Source: Polaribacter vadi (GTDB taxonomy: Bacteria; Bacteroidota; Bacteroidia; Flavobacteriales; Flavobacteriaceae). Taken from it: a stretch of DNA of 64,000 nt. The notes under the pieces are model-generated. The model was not told where the DNA came from. It saw nothing but the letters and a program-made list of their open reading frames with translations, and did no database searches. The DNA is taken from assembly GCF_018861005.1 (NCBI RefSeq), contig NZ_JAHKQL010000026.1, forward strand, positions 78,751-142,750. The letters run 5' to 3'. Position numbers and translations under genes: made by a program. This document shows positions 1 to 7,754 of the stretch, piece after piece (position 1 is the stretch's first letter; the number at the start of each line of letters is the position of its first letter).

Positions 1-1
1 T

Positions 2-106
2 CAGAATTTACAAGCAAATGAAAAAGACATTTTAATACATTTGCGAATGTTATTATCTGAAAATAAAGTACAGATAAATCATCAAAATAAATACCATTTA
101 AAATAA
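2..106 (+). CDS. C-terminal tail of an unidentified gene (5' end outside window)
   Basis: An open frame enters from the left edge in frame 2 and encodes 34 residues ending in NKYHLK before a TAA stop, 5 bases ahead of the fmt start. The tight spacing suggests an operon with fmt. The tail alone carries no recognisable motif. A RecQ-type helicase often precedes fmt in Flavobacteriaceae, so recQ is a guess from gene order only. Confidence 0.5.
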   Translation, partial: QNLQANEKDILIHLRMLLSENKVQINHQNKYHLK

Positions 107-111
107 AATTT

Positions 112-1056
112 ATGAAAGATTTACGTATCGTTTTTATGGGAACTCCAGATTTTGCAGTAACCATTTTAAAACATTTAGTAGATAATAATTACAATGTTGT
201 TGGTGTAATTACTGCAACAGATAAACCTGCAGGAAGAGGAAGAAAATTAAATGAGTCTGCTGTAAAAAAATATGCATTATCTAAAGATTTAAAAATACTA
301 CAACCTAAAAATTTAAAAAACGAAGACTTTAATAAAGAACTAAAAAGTTTAAGCGCAGATTTGCAAATAGTAGTTGCTTTTAGAATGTTACCTAAAGCAG
401 TTTGGCAAATGCCAAAAATGGGTACTTTTAATTTACACGCGTCCTTATTACCAGAATACAGAGGTGCTGCCCCAATTCATTGGGCAATTATTAATGGGGA
501 AACAAAAACAGGTGTTACAACTTTTTTTATTGATGATAAAATTGACACAGGAGAAATCATTTTACAAGAAGAAATTAATGTTGATGACACAGAAACTGTA
601 GGATCTTTACATGATAAATTAATGTTTTTAGGTGCAGATCTTGTTGCTAAAACTGTAGATTTAATTGAAAAAGGAAATATAAGCACTCAAAAACAACCTG
701 AGTTAGAAGAAAAATCGGCTCCGAAACTAAACCCAGAAAACACAAAAATAGATTGGTCTGATTCTTTAGACAGTATATATAATAAAATTAGAGGCTTAAA
801 TCCTTTTCCTACAGCTTGGACTTTGATTAACAATGGAGATGATGAGATTTCTGCTAAAATTTACGCTATTGATAAAGTAGTAGAAATGCATAATTATGAA
901 TTTGGTAAGCTAGTTATTTCTAAAAAAGAAATTAAAGTAGCTGTTAAAAATGGATTTATCAATATTAAAGAAATTAAACTTGCAGGAAAGAAAAAAATGG
1001 ATGCTACTAGCCTACTAAATGGCTTCAGTTTTGCTGAAAATGCAAAAATGCTCTAA
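112..1056 (+). CDS. fmt: Methionyl-tRNA formyltransferase
   Basis: This enzyme transfers a formyl group from 10-formyl-tetrahydrofolate to initiator Met-tRNA in the cytoplasm. The protein has 314 residues, the usual length. The N-terminal Rossmann-type half begins with RIVFMGTPDFAV and contains the substrate-binding stretch SLLPEYRGAAPIHWAIINGE, with FIDDKIDTGEI just after it. The C-terminal domain (from about residue 205) shows the family pattern IRGLNPFPTAWT. The start is the first ATG after the upstream stop. It is a core gene and normal for the family; identification is firm. Confidence 0.97.
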   Translation: MKDLRIVFMGTPDFAVTILKHLVDNNYNVVGVITATDKPAGRGRKLNESAVKKYALSKDLKILQPKNLKNEDFNKELKSLSADLQIVVAFRMLPKAVWQMPKMGTFNLHASLLPEYRGAAPIHWAIINGETKTGVTTFFIDDKIDTGEIILQEEINVDDTETVGSLHDKLMFLGADLVAKTVDLIEKGNISTQKQPELEEKSAPKLNPENTKIDWSDSLDSIYNKIRGLNPFPTAWTLINNGDDEISAKIYAIDKVVEMHNYEFGKLVISKKEIKVAVKNGFINIKEIKLAGKKKMDATSLLNGFSFAENAKML

Positions 1057-1160
1057 CTCCTTTACTGACAAGCTTTTTAACGATTTTTTACTTTTTCAAC
1101 TTCCCTTATTAACAATTTGGGGCTATTTATCAACAAAATAGTGTTTTTTTTAGACACAAA

Positions 1161-1191
1161 TTTGCGCAAACCCTTAATCCGTCTATATTTG
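1161..1191 (+). promoter_or_regulatory. Bacteroidota-type promoter of the HU gene
   Basis: TTTG at 1161-1164 and TATATTTG at 1184-1191 are separated by 19 bases, matching the Bacteroidota consensus TTG-N19-TAnnTTTG. The -7 element lies 53 bases before the HU start codon. Seen in sequence; activity is inferred. Confidence 0.75.
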
Positions 1192-1244
1192 TTAAGCTTT
1201 TTAGCAATAAAAAATATACAATTAATTTTAAAAATTTATTTATT

Positions 1245-1517
1245 ATGAACAAGTCAGATTTAATCGACGCAATGGCTGCAGATGCAGGAATCTCTAAAGT
1301 AGCAGCTAAAGCAGCTTTAGAATCTTTTACAGATAATGTAACTTCTGCTTTAAAAGGTGGAGGAAAAGTAGCTTTAGTTGGTTTTGGAACTTTTTCTGTT
1401 TCTCACAGAGCTGCAAGATCAGGTAGAAATCCTCAAACAGGAAAAACTATTGAAATTGCTGCTAAAAATGTAGCAAAGTTTAAAGCAGGAGCTGGTTTAA
1501 GCGATGCTGTAAACTAA
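1245..1517 (+). CDS. hup: HU family DNA-binding protein
   Basis: Small nucleoid protein of 90 residues that bends and compacts DNA as a dimer. The sequence begins [15 protein letters not shown], and residues about 45-75 hold the signature [20 protein letters not shown] followed by TGKTIEIAA, the beta arm that grips the minor groove. It is a single-gene unit with its own promoter (1161-1191) and a strong terminator (1542-1568). Length and motifs fit the HU/IHF family exactly; HU is more likely than IHF because it is a lone core gene. Confidence 0.96.
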   Translation: MNKSDLIDAMAADAGISKVAAKAALESFTDNVTSALKGGGKVALVGFGTFSVSHRAARSGRNPQTGKTIEIAAKNVAKFKAGAGLSDAVN

Positions 1518-1541
1518 GAATTACAATATAATTTATAATAA

Positions 1542-1568
1542 AACTCTCTTTTTAAGAGAGTTTTTTTT
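1542..1568 (+). terminator. Rho-independent terminator after HU gene
   Basis: A perfect 9-bp stem, AACTCTCTT at 1542-1550 and AAGAGAGTT at 1554-1562, has a 3-base loop and runs into a T tract to 1568. It begins 24 bases after the HU stop codon. Confidence 0.9.
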
Positions 1569-1595
1569 ATTCCTATATTTTACCTACTTTTACTT

Positions 1596-2153
1596 ATGCC
1601 CTATTTAAAACCGCTTAAAGGAAGATTATTAATTGCTGAACCTTCTATTTTAAACGACAGCTCTTTTAACAGAGCTATCGTTTTAATTACTGAACATACA
1701 GATTATAATTCTGTAGGTTTTATTTTAAACAGACCTTTAGATTACACATTGCAAGATTTAATCCCTGAAATTGACTCTGACTTTACAATTTATCAAGGTG
1801 GACCTGTAGAACAAGATAATTTATACTTTGTACATAAAGTACCAGAATTAATACCAGAAAGCGTAGAAGTTGCAAATGGTATATATTGGGGTGGTAATTT
1901 TGACTCTTTAAAACAGTTATTAAACGATAATTTATTAGAAAAATCTGATATTAGATTCTTCTTAGGCTATTCTGGATGGGGTAAACATCAACTTAAGGAT
2001 GAAATAAACATAAATTCTTGGTTTATTTCTGAAAATGATATTGATAATATTTTTTCTAAAAAAGGAGATTCTCTTTGGAGAAATAAAATTCTTCAAAAAG
2101 GTGGAGATTACAAACTTTGGGCAAATGCTCCTAGTGATATTCAATTAAATTAA
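1596..2153 (+). CDS. YqgE/AlgH family protein
   Basis: A 185-residue cytoplasmic protein of the YqgE/AlgH (DUF179) family, whose biochemical role is not settled. Typical features are the N-terminal KPLKGRLLIAEPSILNDSSF, then RAIVLITEH, then GFILNRPL, and in the middle FTIYQGGPVEQDNLYFVH. A later FFLGYSGWGKHQL is also diagnostic. The start ATG lies 27 bases after the HU terminator. The gene ends convergent with the class IV aminotransferase, the two stop regions overlapping by 4 bases. Family assignment is secure; function is not known. Confidence 0.93.
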   Translation: MPYLKPLKGRLLIAEPSILNDSSFNRAIVLITEHTDYNSVGFILNRPLDYTLQDLIPEIDSDFTIYQGGPVEQDNLYFVHKVPELIPESVEVANGIYWGGNFDSLKQLLNDNLLEKSDIRFFLGYSGWGKHQLKDEININSWFISENDIDNIFSKKGDSLWRNKILQKGGDYKLWANAPSDIQLN

Positions 2154-2983
2154 TTAGAAGTTACCTCTAATACTTTTAAGCTTTTACTTATTTTATTGGC
2201 AAAACCTACAGAAAACTGCTTCTTTTTATAGTTGGTTACTGGCTGAATACCCATAATAGCATTTGTAATGAAAACCTCATCTGCTTTTTGAATTTCGAAA
2301 GGAGAAATACTTGTTTCCTCTAAAGTATACTCTGTATTCTTTGCAATTAACTCAATAACCTTCATTCTTAAGATTCCTTTTACACATCCTTCTGATAGAG
2401 CTGGTGTTTTTATGGTATTTCCTTTTAAAATAAAAATATTAGCATTTGTTACCTCTACTACTCCTTTCTTTTCATTAATTAAAACACAATTATCTAATTC
2501 ATTTTCATCAGCATAAATACTAGCTAGAGTATTTACCATTCTATTATTGGTTTTTATGGTAGATAACAAACCTGAATAATTATAAAAATCTTTAAAAACA
2601 TCTACTTTATAGATTTCTTTAGTTTGATAGTTACTTTCTTTAACTTCAATTAAATAATTAATCTCATTAGTTTTTGGAGTATATAAACCACCATCTTTTC
2701 TAAAAACGCTTAAACGAACTCTAAATGTTGCTGCATTATCTTGCACTGCTACAGTTTTTAAAATTTCTTTTTGTAAAAACTCTAAAGTAAATTGCATTGG
2801 TATTTTCATACGCAGCATTCGCATAGAAGCCATTAATCTAAAATAATGATCTTCCCAAAAAACAACCTTATTGTTATTTACTTTTACGGTTTCAAAAATT
2901 GCATCACCATATTTAAAACCTCTATTATCAGAAGATAGTTTTACATTTTCACTAAAAAGTAATTCACCATTAAAATTAATCAT
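2150..2983 (-). CDS. Aminotransferase class IV (aminodeoxychorismate lyase/branched-chain type)
   Basis: A 277-residue PLP fold-type IV enzyme. It starts MINFNGELLFSENVKLSSDN followed by RGFKYGDAIFETVK, the family's opening strand-and-loop with the GD.IFET pattern. EVTNANIFI and TPALSEGCVKGILR in the second half match the PLP phosphate-binding region. Members include aminodeoxychorismate lyase (PabC), D-amino-acid and branched-chain aminotransferases. Length and sequence look closest to the PabC-like group, but the substrate cannot be fixed from sequence alone. It is not in an operon with folate genes here. Confidence 0.88.
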   Translation of the reverse strand: MINFNGELLFSENVKLSSDNRGFKYGDAIFETVKVNNNKVVFWEDHYFRLMASMRMLRMKIPMQFTLEFLQKEILKTVAVQDNAATFRVRLSVFRKDGGLYTPKTNEINYLIEVKESNYQTKEIYKVDVFKDFYNYSGLLSTIKTNNRMVNTLASIYADENELDNCVLINEKKGVVEVTNANIFILKGNTIKTPALSEGCVKGILRMKVIELIAKNTEYTLEETSISPFEIQKADEVFITNAIMGIQPVTNYKKKQFSVGFANKISKSLKVLEVTSN

Positions 2984-3038
2984 CTACAGTTATTTTTTGT
3001 GAATGCAAAATTAGTGTTTTTTGTTAGATTTAAAGCAC

Positions 3039-3068
3039 AAAAAAACCCAACCTTAAAGTTGAGTTTTT
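3039..3068 (-). terminator. Terminator of the START-like gene
   Basis: On the minus strand AACTCAAC pairs with GTTGGGTT across a 6-base loop and is followed by a run of T (the A run at 3039-3045 on the plus strand). It lies 20 bases after the stop of the gene at 3088-3471. The structure is nearly symmetrical and could also act on the other strand. Confidence 0.7.
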
Positions 3069-3087
3069 AAATTATATAAATTTATAT

Positions 3088-3471
3088 TTAAGCTCCAATT
3101 GTATGTTTTAACTCATCTATTTGATTTTCCCAAAGTTGCTTAGATTCTTCAACTTCGTCTTCGTCTTCTGCAAAATCAGTTATAATCAGTGATACATCTT
3201 TTGTTAGAGCATCAACTTGAATCTTTATTTCAAAAAAACTTTCATCATCTTCGCTTTCTAACCATTTAAAGCGAATTCTTTCGTCAGATTTTTTTGTAAC
3301 AAGTTCTGCTACCTCTTCTGTTCCATCCCAACTAAAAGTAAAAATTTTACCTCTAGAATTTACACTATCTGCAAACCATTCTTGCAAATTAGAAGGTGAT
3401 GATATGTATTGATACAACATATTTGGGGAGGCATGAACTGGTATTTCCAATTCGAATTTAACTTTATCCAT
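3088..3471 (-). CDS. START-like / AHSA1-fold domain protein
   Basis: A 127-residue protein of the START/Bet v1-like fold. It opens MDKVKFELEIPVHASPNMLY, followed by SPSNLQEWFADSV, the pattern of SRPBCC proteins related to the Aha1 C-terminal domain. ERIRFKWLESEDDESFFEI is the central sheet, and the C-terminal helix is acidic. It is a widely conserved small core gene of Flavobacteriaceae with no proven role. It is monocistronic, ahead of the tRNA-Met gene on the opposite strand. Confidence 0.85.
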   Translation of the reverse strand: MDKVKFELEIPVHASPNMLYQYISSPSNLQEWFADSVNSRGKIFTFSWDGTEEVAELVTKKSDERIRFKWLESEDDESFFEIKIQVDALTKDVSLIITDFAEDEDEVEESKQLWENQIDELKHTIGA

Positions 3472-3534
3472 TTAATTTAACTTTAGATGACAAGATAGGT
3501 ATTAATTCTATTTAAAAAAAATTTTAAACACAAC

Positions 3535-3564
3535 TTGCCAGAATGTAAAAATCTATTATATTTG
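3535..3564 (+). promoter_or_regulatory. Promoter of tRNA-Met
   Basis: TTG at 3535-3537 and TATATTTG at 3557-3564 are 19 bases apart, the Bacteroidota consensus. The mature tRNA begins 18 bases after the -7 element. Confidence 0.75.
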
Positions 3565-3581
3565 CACCCTCAAATATAAAT

Positions 3582-3655
3582 GGCGAGGTAGCTCAGTTGG
3601 TTAGAGCGCAGGATTCATAACCCTGAGGTCACGGGTTCAAATCCCGTTTTCGCTA
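3582..3655 (+). tRNA. tRNA-Met (anticodon CAT)
   Basis: A 74-base cloverleaf. The acceptor stem is GGCGAGG against TTTCGCT, with G-T wobbles at its ends. The D arm reads GCTCAGTTGGTTAGAGC, the anticodon loop is TTCATAA, and the T arm is ACGGG-TTCAAAT-CCCGT with discriminator A. No CCA is encoded. The first acceptor pair is not the mismatch of an initiator tRNA, and the anticodon stem lacks three G-C pairs in a row, so an elongator Met tRNA is likely; a lysidine-modified Ile tRNA is the alternative. The 3' part doubles as the island attachment site. Confidence 0.95.
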
Positions 3656-3658
3656 CAA
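3613..3658 (+). repeat. attL: 46-bp direct repeat within tRNA-Met 3' end
   Basis: From the anticodon loop of tRNA-Met to 3 bases past its end, the sequence is identical to 42377-42422. The match ends at a mismatch on each side (3612 G versus A; 3659 A versus G). This is the typical att core of a tRNA-targeting tyrosine recombinase, and integration leaves the tRNA intact on this side. Confidence 0.9.
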
Positions 3659-3678
3659 ATTTTAAATCATTTAAAAAC

Positions 3679-3707
3679 AACAGTTTAGATCTCTAAACTG
3701 TTTTTTT
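3679..3707 (+). terminator. Terminator after tRNA-Met
   Basis: AACAGTTTAG at 3679-3688 pairs with CTAAACTGTT at 3693-3702 and runs into seven T at 3701-3707. The intA ATG follows at once at 3708. The same arrangement with different stem bases occurs after attR. Confidence 0.85.
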
Positions 3708-5177
3708 ATGCCTTCAATTTACGAGTACATTACCCTAAAAGTGAAAAATGAACACGATTTGGAACACGATTTGGAACACGATTCACAAATTTTACCCCTA
3801 TTTTCTACACCCAAAATTTACATCGCAAAAGGAGATCTATCAAAGCGTTGGTATGTTTATTATTCTTATCGAAATCCGAAAACGGGAAAATTGGAACGTA
3901 TGACAAATCTATATGGACGAGTAAACCAATACAAAACCAAAGAAGATAGAATAAGCATATTATCCTATTACAAAAAACATTTGTTGATATTATTAAAAAA
4001 AGGGTTCAACCCCTTTACAGACAATAGCCAATTTTATCAGGAATTGAAAAAACCTACTCTTAAAAAAAAGAAAGAAAACCAAAAAAAAGAAAAAATTCTT
4101 TTATCCGAAATTAATAATACTATAAAGACCACTATTAAAGAAGCTATAAGTGAAAACGCACCTACTTCATCATTGATCAAAATATCTACAAATAGTAAAT
4201 CAACAAAAAAGGATTTAAAAAGAACAAAAACAGTGATTTCTAAAGAACAACAAAGCACATCCCACAAAAAACAAGAGGATATGTCTTTTACAAAAGCTTT
4301 TGATCTTGCTTTAAGCTTAAAGGAAAAAGCAGTGAGTACAAGTACAATCAAAGATTATAGAAGAAAAGTAAAATTATTTGTTGCTTGGATGAAAGAAAAC
4401 CATCCTACCAAAAAAAATATAAGGAAAATTTCTAGAAAAGATTTATTAGACTACTTCAATGAAATTGTTTTAAAAACTAGTGCAAGAAACCGCAACAATT
4501 ATAGAACAGAATTAGGGAGCATCTTTCAAGTATTAAAAAATAACGAATTAATTGATGAAAACTATATTCACTCGATTCCTGTTTTAAAAACCAAACCTGA
4601 GCGTAACAAGACTTATACATTAAAAGAACAACAAAATATATTTAAGTATTTAGAAAAAGAAGATCAAATTTTATTACTGTTCATAAAATTTGTTTCCTAT
4701 GGGTTTATAAGACCCATTGAAGTTTGTAGATTGAGAATTAAAGACATAAACTTACAAAGTAAGACTGTTCAATTCAAAGCAAAAAACAGTCCTTTAAAAA
4801 CCAAAATCATTCCTAATATTCTATTTATTGAGTTACCAGATTTATCCAAGTTAGATAAAGAATCCTATTTATTTACTCCTGATAAAATAGGTGGATTCTG
4901 GAATGCCAATGAAACCAATAGAAGAGATCATTTTTCTAAACGCTTTAGAAGCGTTGTAAAAGACCATTTTAAATTAAGTCAAGATTATGGAGTATATAGC
5001 TTTAGACATACATTTATTTCAAAACTGTATAGAAAATTACGAGAAAAGAACTCTCCTTTTGAAGCGAAAAGTAATTTAATGCTAATTACTGGTCATAGCT
5101 CAATGAGTTCTTTAGAAAAATATTTACGAGAAATTGATGCTGAGCTACCAGAAGATTACTCTAAATTATTTAGGTAA
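3708..5177 (+). CDS. Tyrosine recombinase/site-specific integrase, left end (IntA)
   Basis: A 489-residue integrase expected to recombine the tRNA-Met att sites. N-terminal residues about 30-110 form an arm-binding-like region (GDLSKRWYVYYSYRNPKTGK), residues about 185-290 the core-binding SAM-like domain, and the C-terminal part the catalytic domain. Visible catalytic residues are about R335 (GFIRPIEV), R433 (YSFRHTF), H463 (ITGHSSM) and Y472 (EKYLREI). The ATG follows the tRNA terminator T tract with no leader or clear ribosome site; an in-frame GTG at 3741 is an alternative start. Residues about 15-26 (HDLEHDLEHDS) are encoded by three tandem 12-bp repeats. It is a paralogue of the integrase at 40633-42048. 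Confidence 0.93.
   Translation: MPSIYEYITLKVKNEHDLEHDLEHDSQILPLFSTPKIYIAKGDLSKRWYVYYSYRNPKTGKLERMTNLYGRVNQYKTKEDRISILSYYKKHLLILLKKGFNPFTDNSQFYQELKKPTLKKKKENQKKEKILLSEINNTIKTTIKEAISENAPTSSLIKISTNSKSTKKDLKRTKTVISKEQQSTSHKKQEDMSFTKAFDLALSLKEKAVSTSTIKDYRRKVKLFVAWMKENHPTKKNIRKISRKDLLDYFNEIVLKTSARNRNNYRTELGSIFQVLKNNELIDENYIHSIPVLKTKPERNKTYTLKEQQNIFKYLEKEDQILLLFIKFVSYGFIRPIEVCRLRIKDINLQSKTVQFKAKNSPLKTKIIPNILFIELPDLSKLDKESYLFTPDKIGGFWNANETNRRDHFSKRFRSVVKDHFKLSQDYGVYSFRHTFISKLYRKLREKNSPFEAKSNLMLITGHSSMSSLEKYLREIDAELPEDYSKLFR
3750..3784 (+). repeat. Three tandem 12-bp repeats GAACACGATTTG (likely integrase arm sites)
   Basis: Copies lie at 3750-3761, 3762-3773 and 3774-3784 (the last ends in C), inside the start of intA. 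The same 12-base unit occurs twice at 42308-42330 inside attR, and a related GAGTACACGATT pair at 42500-42523 lies outside it. Period and position next to att sites suggest integrase arm-binding sites; this is an inference. Confidence 0.6.
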
Positions 5178-5529
5178 AATACGGATAATAAAAAATATCT
5201 ATGACCTCATACCAGTTGAGAAATATATCATTCTATCTTAAACTATCGTTATATTATTTAACTTAGCTTTAAGGAGTTTTGTGTTTTATGAAAATAATAG
5301 CAAAGATTGCTTTTTATAGTTGTGTTTGAGTTTTCCAAAATACAAGTTTTAAAATGTAAGTACCTCTAGAATATTAAAACGCTAAACTTGTATTGGAGAG
5401 CGGAACAACACAAAAGACAGAGGCTTTTTTTAAAAATACTACTGAAAATAATAAACGTGTTTTTAAAATAAACTGGATTTTGTGTTGTGGGGAGTTTATA
5501 AGAACTACTTACCCTTTTATTAGGGTTTC
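5178..5529. other. Intergenic stretch with an 11-bp inverted repeat
   Basis: There is no convincing gene in these 352 bases between the convergent intA and SRAP genes. ACAACACAAAA at 5405-5415 and TTTTGTGTTGT at 5478-5488 form an 11-bp inverted repeat 62 bases apart, and the same TTTTGTGTT string also occurs near 5278. The meaning is unknown. Confidence 0.5.
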
Positions 5530-6117
5530 TTAGAATAAAGTTGGTTGTGTAAAATCTAATTGGGTCGTAGTGAAATTATATTGAGGAGCTACTTCTTCAT
5601 TATTTAACCAACGTTGCATATCGCTTTCTGTTTTTAAACTAAATGGCATTCTTAATTTTGTATTGTGAATTTCTCGCATTACTCCTTTTGCTTCCGTAGT
5701 TATGATTGTATAGGTATTGTTTGTATATAATCCTGCAAAAGCAAATAATTGGTTGTTAAATCCTATTTCAAATTTTATCTTTTCTTTACCTCGATGCTGC
5801 CATTCATAGAAACCATTGACGATTACAATACATCTGTTTTCGGTGTATTGCTTAAAAGCTGGTTTTTCATTAACGGTTTCCATTCGCGCATTTAAGGTGT
5901 AATTTTTTTGCCAATTTACTCCTGCCCAATCTGGAACTAATCCCCAATTATATATTAGTATGTGACTTGGATCTGCATTCGTAATTATTGGTGTTTTAGG
6001 GTAATTGAAGCCGTTGATATGATTGCTTGGTTTGGCAACTACACCCTCTACAAATTTCGCTTTGAATTTTTGTTCTACTTCCTTTATTGTTTTATTTTGT
6101 TTGGTGTGGTAACACAT
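5530..6117 (-). CDS. SOS response-associated peptidase (SRAP/YedK/HMCES family)
   Basis: A 195-residue member of the family that shields abasic sites in single-stranded DNA by a covalent DNA-protein crosslink through Cys2. The sequence begins MCYHTKQNK, so Cys2 becomes N-terminal after methionine removal. NGFYEWQHRGKEKIKFEI carries the conserved Asn and Glu, and HNTKLRMPF gives the active-site His. It stands alone and is convergent with intA. Its job on an island that also carries translesion polymerases and restriction systems may be repair of host or mobile DNA. Confidence 0.93.
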   Translation of the reverse strand: MCYHTKQNKTIKEVEQKFKAKFVEGVVAKPSNHINGFNYPKTPIITNADPSHILIYNWGLVPDWAGVNWQKNYTLNARMETVNEKPAFKQYTENRCIVIVNGFYEWQHRGKEKIKFEIGFNNQLFAFAGLYTNNTYTIITTEAKGVMREIHNTKLRMPFSLKTESDMQRWLNNEEVAPQYNFTTTQLDFTQPTLF

Positions 6118-6530
6118 GTGTTGTTGAATAAAATTTAAGCTATAATTACTTCGTCTATTACTCTTTAAAATTACTGATTTTTTATTTAATTATATTTGGT
6201 TTTGATTCCTGATTCTAGTTTAACTAAGAATCTTAACTATAACTTTAAGCGGTCTAAATTATTTTCAATTCCTACAAGAAATGAAATAGACTGCGCTTGT
6301 TAGCTTAAAAAAAATAAATATATTTTATTTTACCTTAATACTTGAACAGACATTGTTTTTACAGATTCTTTGTTTATATAATACACGTCTGCTGGTTCTA
6401 TAACTTTTTACGAATTTATATTTTAATTTAGAACCATACCCTTAAAAACCAATGCAACGGAAAACTCTCTATTTATGTTTTTAAAAAAATTAGTAAATTA
6501 TAAAAATAGCCTTTATATTTAGCAAAAAAA
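6118..6530. other. Intergenic stretch, no gene seen
   Basis: 413 AT-rich bases lie between the divergent SRAP and small membrane protein genes. No ORF with family features, no strong hairpin and no repeat was recognised. It probably holds the promoters of both neighbours. Confidence 0.5.
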
Positions 6531-6800
6531 ATGTTTTACACAATTGTTGGCTGGCTTGGCGTTGTAATTTTTATTGTGGCTTATTTATTATTAAGTCTTG
6601 AGGTATTAAGTGCCAAAAAAACTACTTATCATTGGCTAAATGCTTTTGGTGCAATTTGTTTGGTATGTAATGCTTTGGGTATAAAGGACTATCCCTCATT
6701 CACGGTAAATGCTGTATGGGGAATTATAGCACTTTTTACCACAATTAAATTAAAAATAAATCAATCCAAATCAGCAAAATCTAGCAAACCTAAAGCGTGA
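6531..6800 (+). CDS. Small membrane protein, CBU_0592-like
   Basis: An 89-residue protein with three predicted membrane segments: about residues 3-24 (VGWLGVVIFIVAYLLLSL), 35-50 (LNAFGAICLVCNALGI) and 57-75 (FTVNAVWGIIALFTTIK). The tail is basic. The layout and the NAFGAICLV-type middle resemble the CBU_0592 transmembrane family of unknown function. Its 3' end overlaps the convergent TetR gene by 40 bases. No role can be assigned. Confidence 0.75.
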   Translation: MFYTIVGWLGVVIFIVAYLLLSLEVLSAKKTTYHWLNAFGAICLVCNALGIKDYPSFTVNAVWGIIALFTTIKLKINQSKSAKSSKPKA

Positions 6801-7369
6801 TTTATAAACAACTCTGCTTCTTTATCATAAGTTTCCTTATTATTTATATGCGCTCCTAATTGAAAATAAGCACCATCAATCATTGCATATAAAATATTTG
6901 AAGTTAGTACTACATCCGAATTATAAATGATGTCTTTTTCTTTACAATTCTGTAAAATAGTAGCAATTCCGTTTCTTAATGTTTTTAAAAATTCGCTATA
7001 AAGTGCACTTACTTGATCATTTTGATAAATTAAAGCATAAAAGCTATAAAAAACTCCATCATCTATATATAGATTCCATTCTCTAGAAAACAAAGAGCTA
7101 ATGTATGCTACCAATTCCTTTTTGGTGCTAATATTTAAATACTTTTCGGCAACCACAAAGTTTAAATAGCGCTCTAAAATCTGCTCATAAAGTGCAAATA
7201 TTAAGCTCTCTTTAGTAGCAAAGTAATGCATAATTAAGCCTTTACTAATACCCATTTTATCTGCCACTTTTGCTATGGATGCATTTTCTAGGCCTACTTT
7301 TTTAGCTACTTCGTAAAAAGCTATAGTTATTTCTTTCTGTCTCTGATTGGTTAAATTAATTCTTCCCAT
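6761..7369 (-). CDS. TetR family transcriptional regulator
   Basis: A 202-residue repressor. Residues about 10-55 form the TetR DNA-binding domain (helix-turn-helix in VADKMGISKGLIMHYFATKE, then SLIFALYEQIL), and the rest is the ligand-binding and dimer domain, resembling the TetR_C_6 group. It is transcribed away from the phosphodiesterase-SusC-SusD operon. The 385-base gap between them holds two 18-bp palindromes (7477-7494 and 7696-7713), so it probably represses itself and the operon. The ligand is unknown. TetR control is uncommon for a SusCD locus, where hybrid two-component, ECF or AraC regulators are usual. Confidence 0.92.
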   Translation of the reverse strand: MGRINLTNQRQKEITIAFYEVAKKVGLENASIAKVADKMGISKGLIMHYFATKESLIFALYEQILERYLNFVVAEKYLNISTKKELVAYISSLFSREWNLYIDDGVFYSFYALIYQNDQVSALYSEFLKTLRNGIATILQNCKEKDIIYNSDVVLTSNILYAMIDGAYFQLGAHINNKETYDKEAELFINHALGLLDFADLD

Positions 7370-7476
7370 GTTTGCAATTATGAAACGAAAATAGGTATTC
7401 TTAAAGAATAATTTTATCGAATTTAAACTAAAAAAATCACTTAACTTTTACTTAAACTTAAATTATCATTTTTTTA

Positions 7477-7494
7477 ATTGAATAAGTGTTCAAT
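7477..7494. promoter_or_regulatory. Putative TetR operator 1
   Basis: ATTGAATAAGTGTTCAAT is a palindrome with 6-base arms (ATTGAA and TTCAAT) and a 6-base centre. It lies about 108 bases upstream of the TetR start and matches operator 2 in arms, length and AGTKG-type centre. Confidence 0.65.
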
Positions 7495-7695
7495 TTATTT
7501 TTTACCTCTTTAATTAATATTAGTATCAATTTGCCATAAAAACATCATTACTCCTATTAATTATTAACTATAATTTAATGTCTTTATTCATGTTTATTAT
7601 TGATGCTACCTCATAGAAATTATCCTTAGTAACAGTTTATTCACACTTCTAAAAATCTGGTAACAAACCCTTAAAGTTTAGTTAAATATTTATTA

Positions 7696-7713
7696 ATTGA
7701 ACAGTTGGTCAAT
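7696..7713. promoter_or_regulatory. Putative TetR operator 2, upstream of the SusCD operon
   Basis: ATTGAACAGTTGGTCAAT has ATTGA and TCAAT arms and is 18 bp, like operator 1. It lies 41 bases ahead of the phosphodiesterase ATG, close enough to block its promoter. A near-consensus -7 (TACATTTA) follows at about 7730. Confidence 0.65.
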
Positions 7714-7754
7714 CTATATTTTACTGCATTACATTTACCGTAAAAATATAGATC

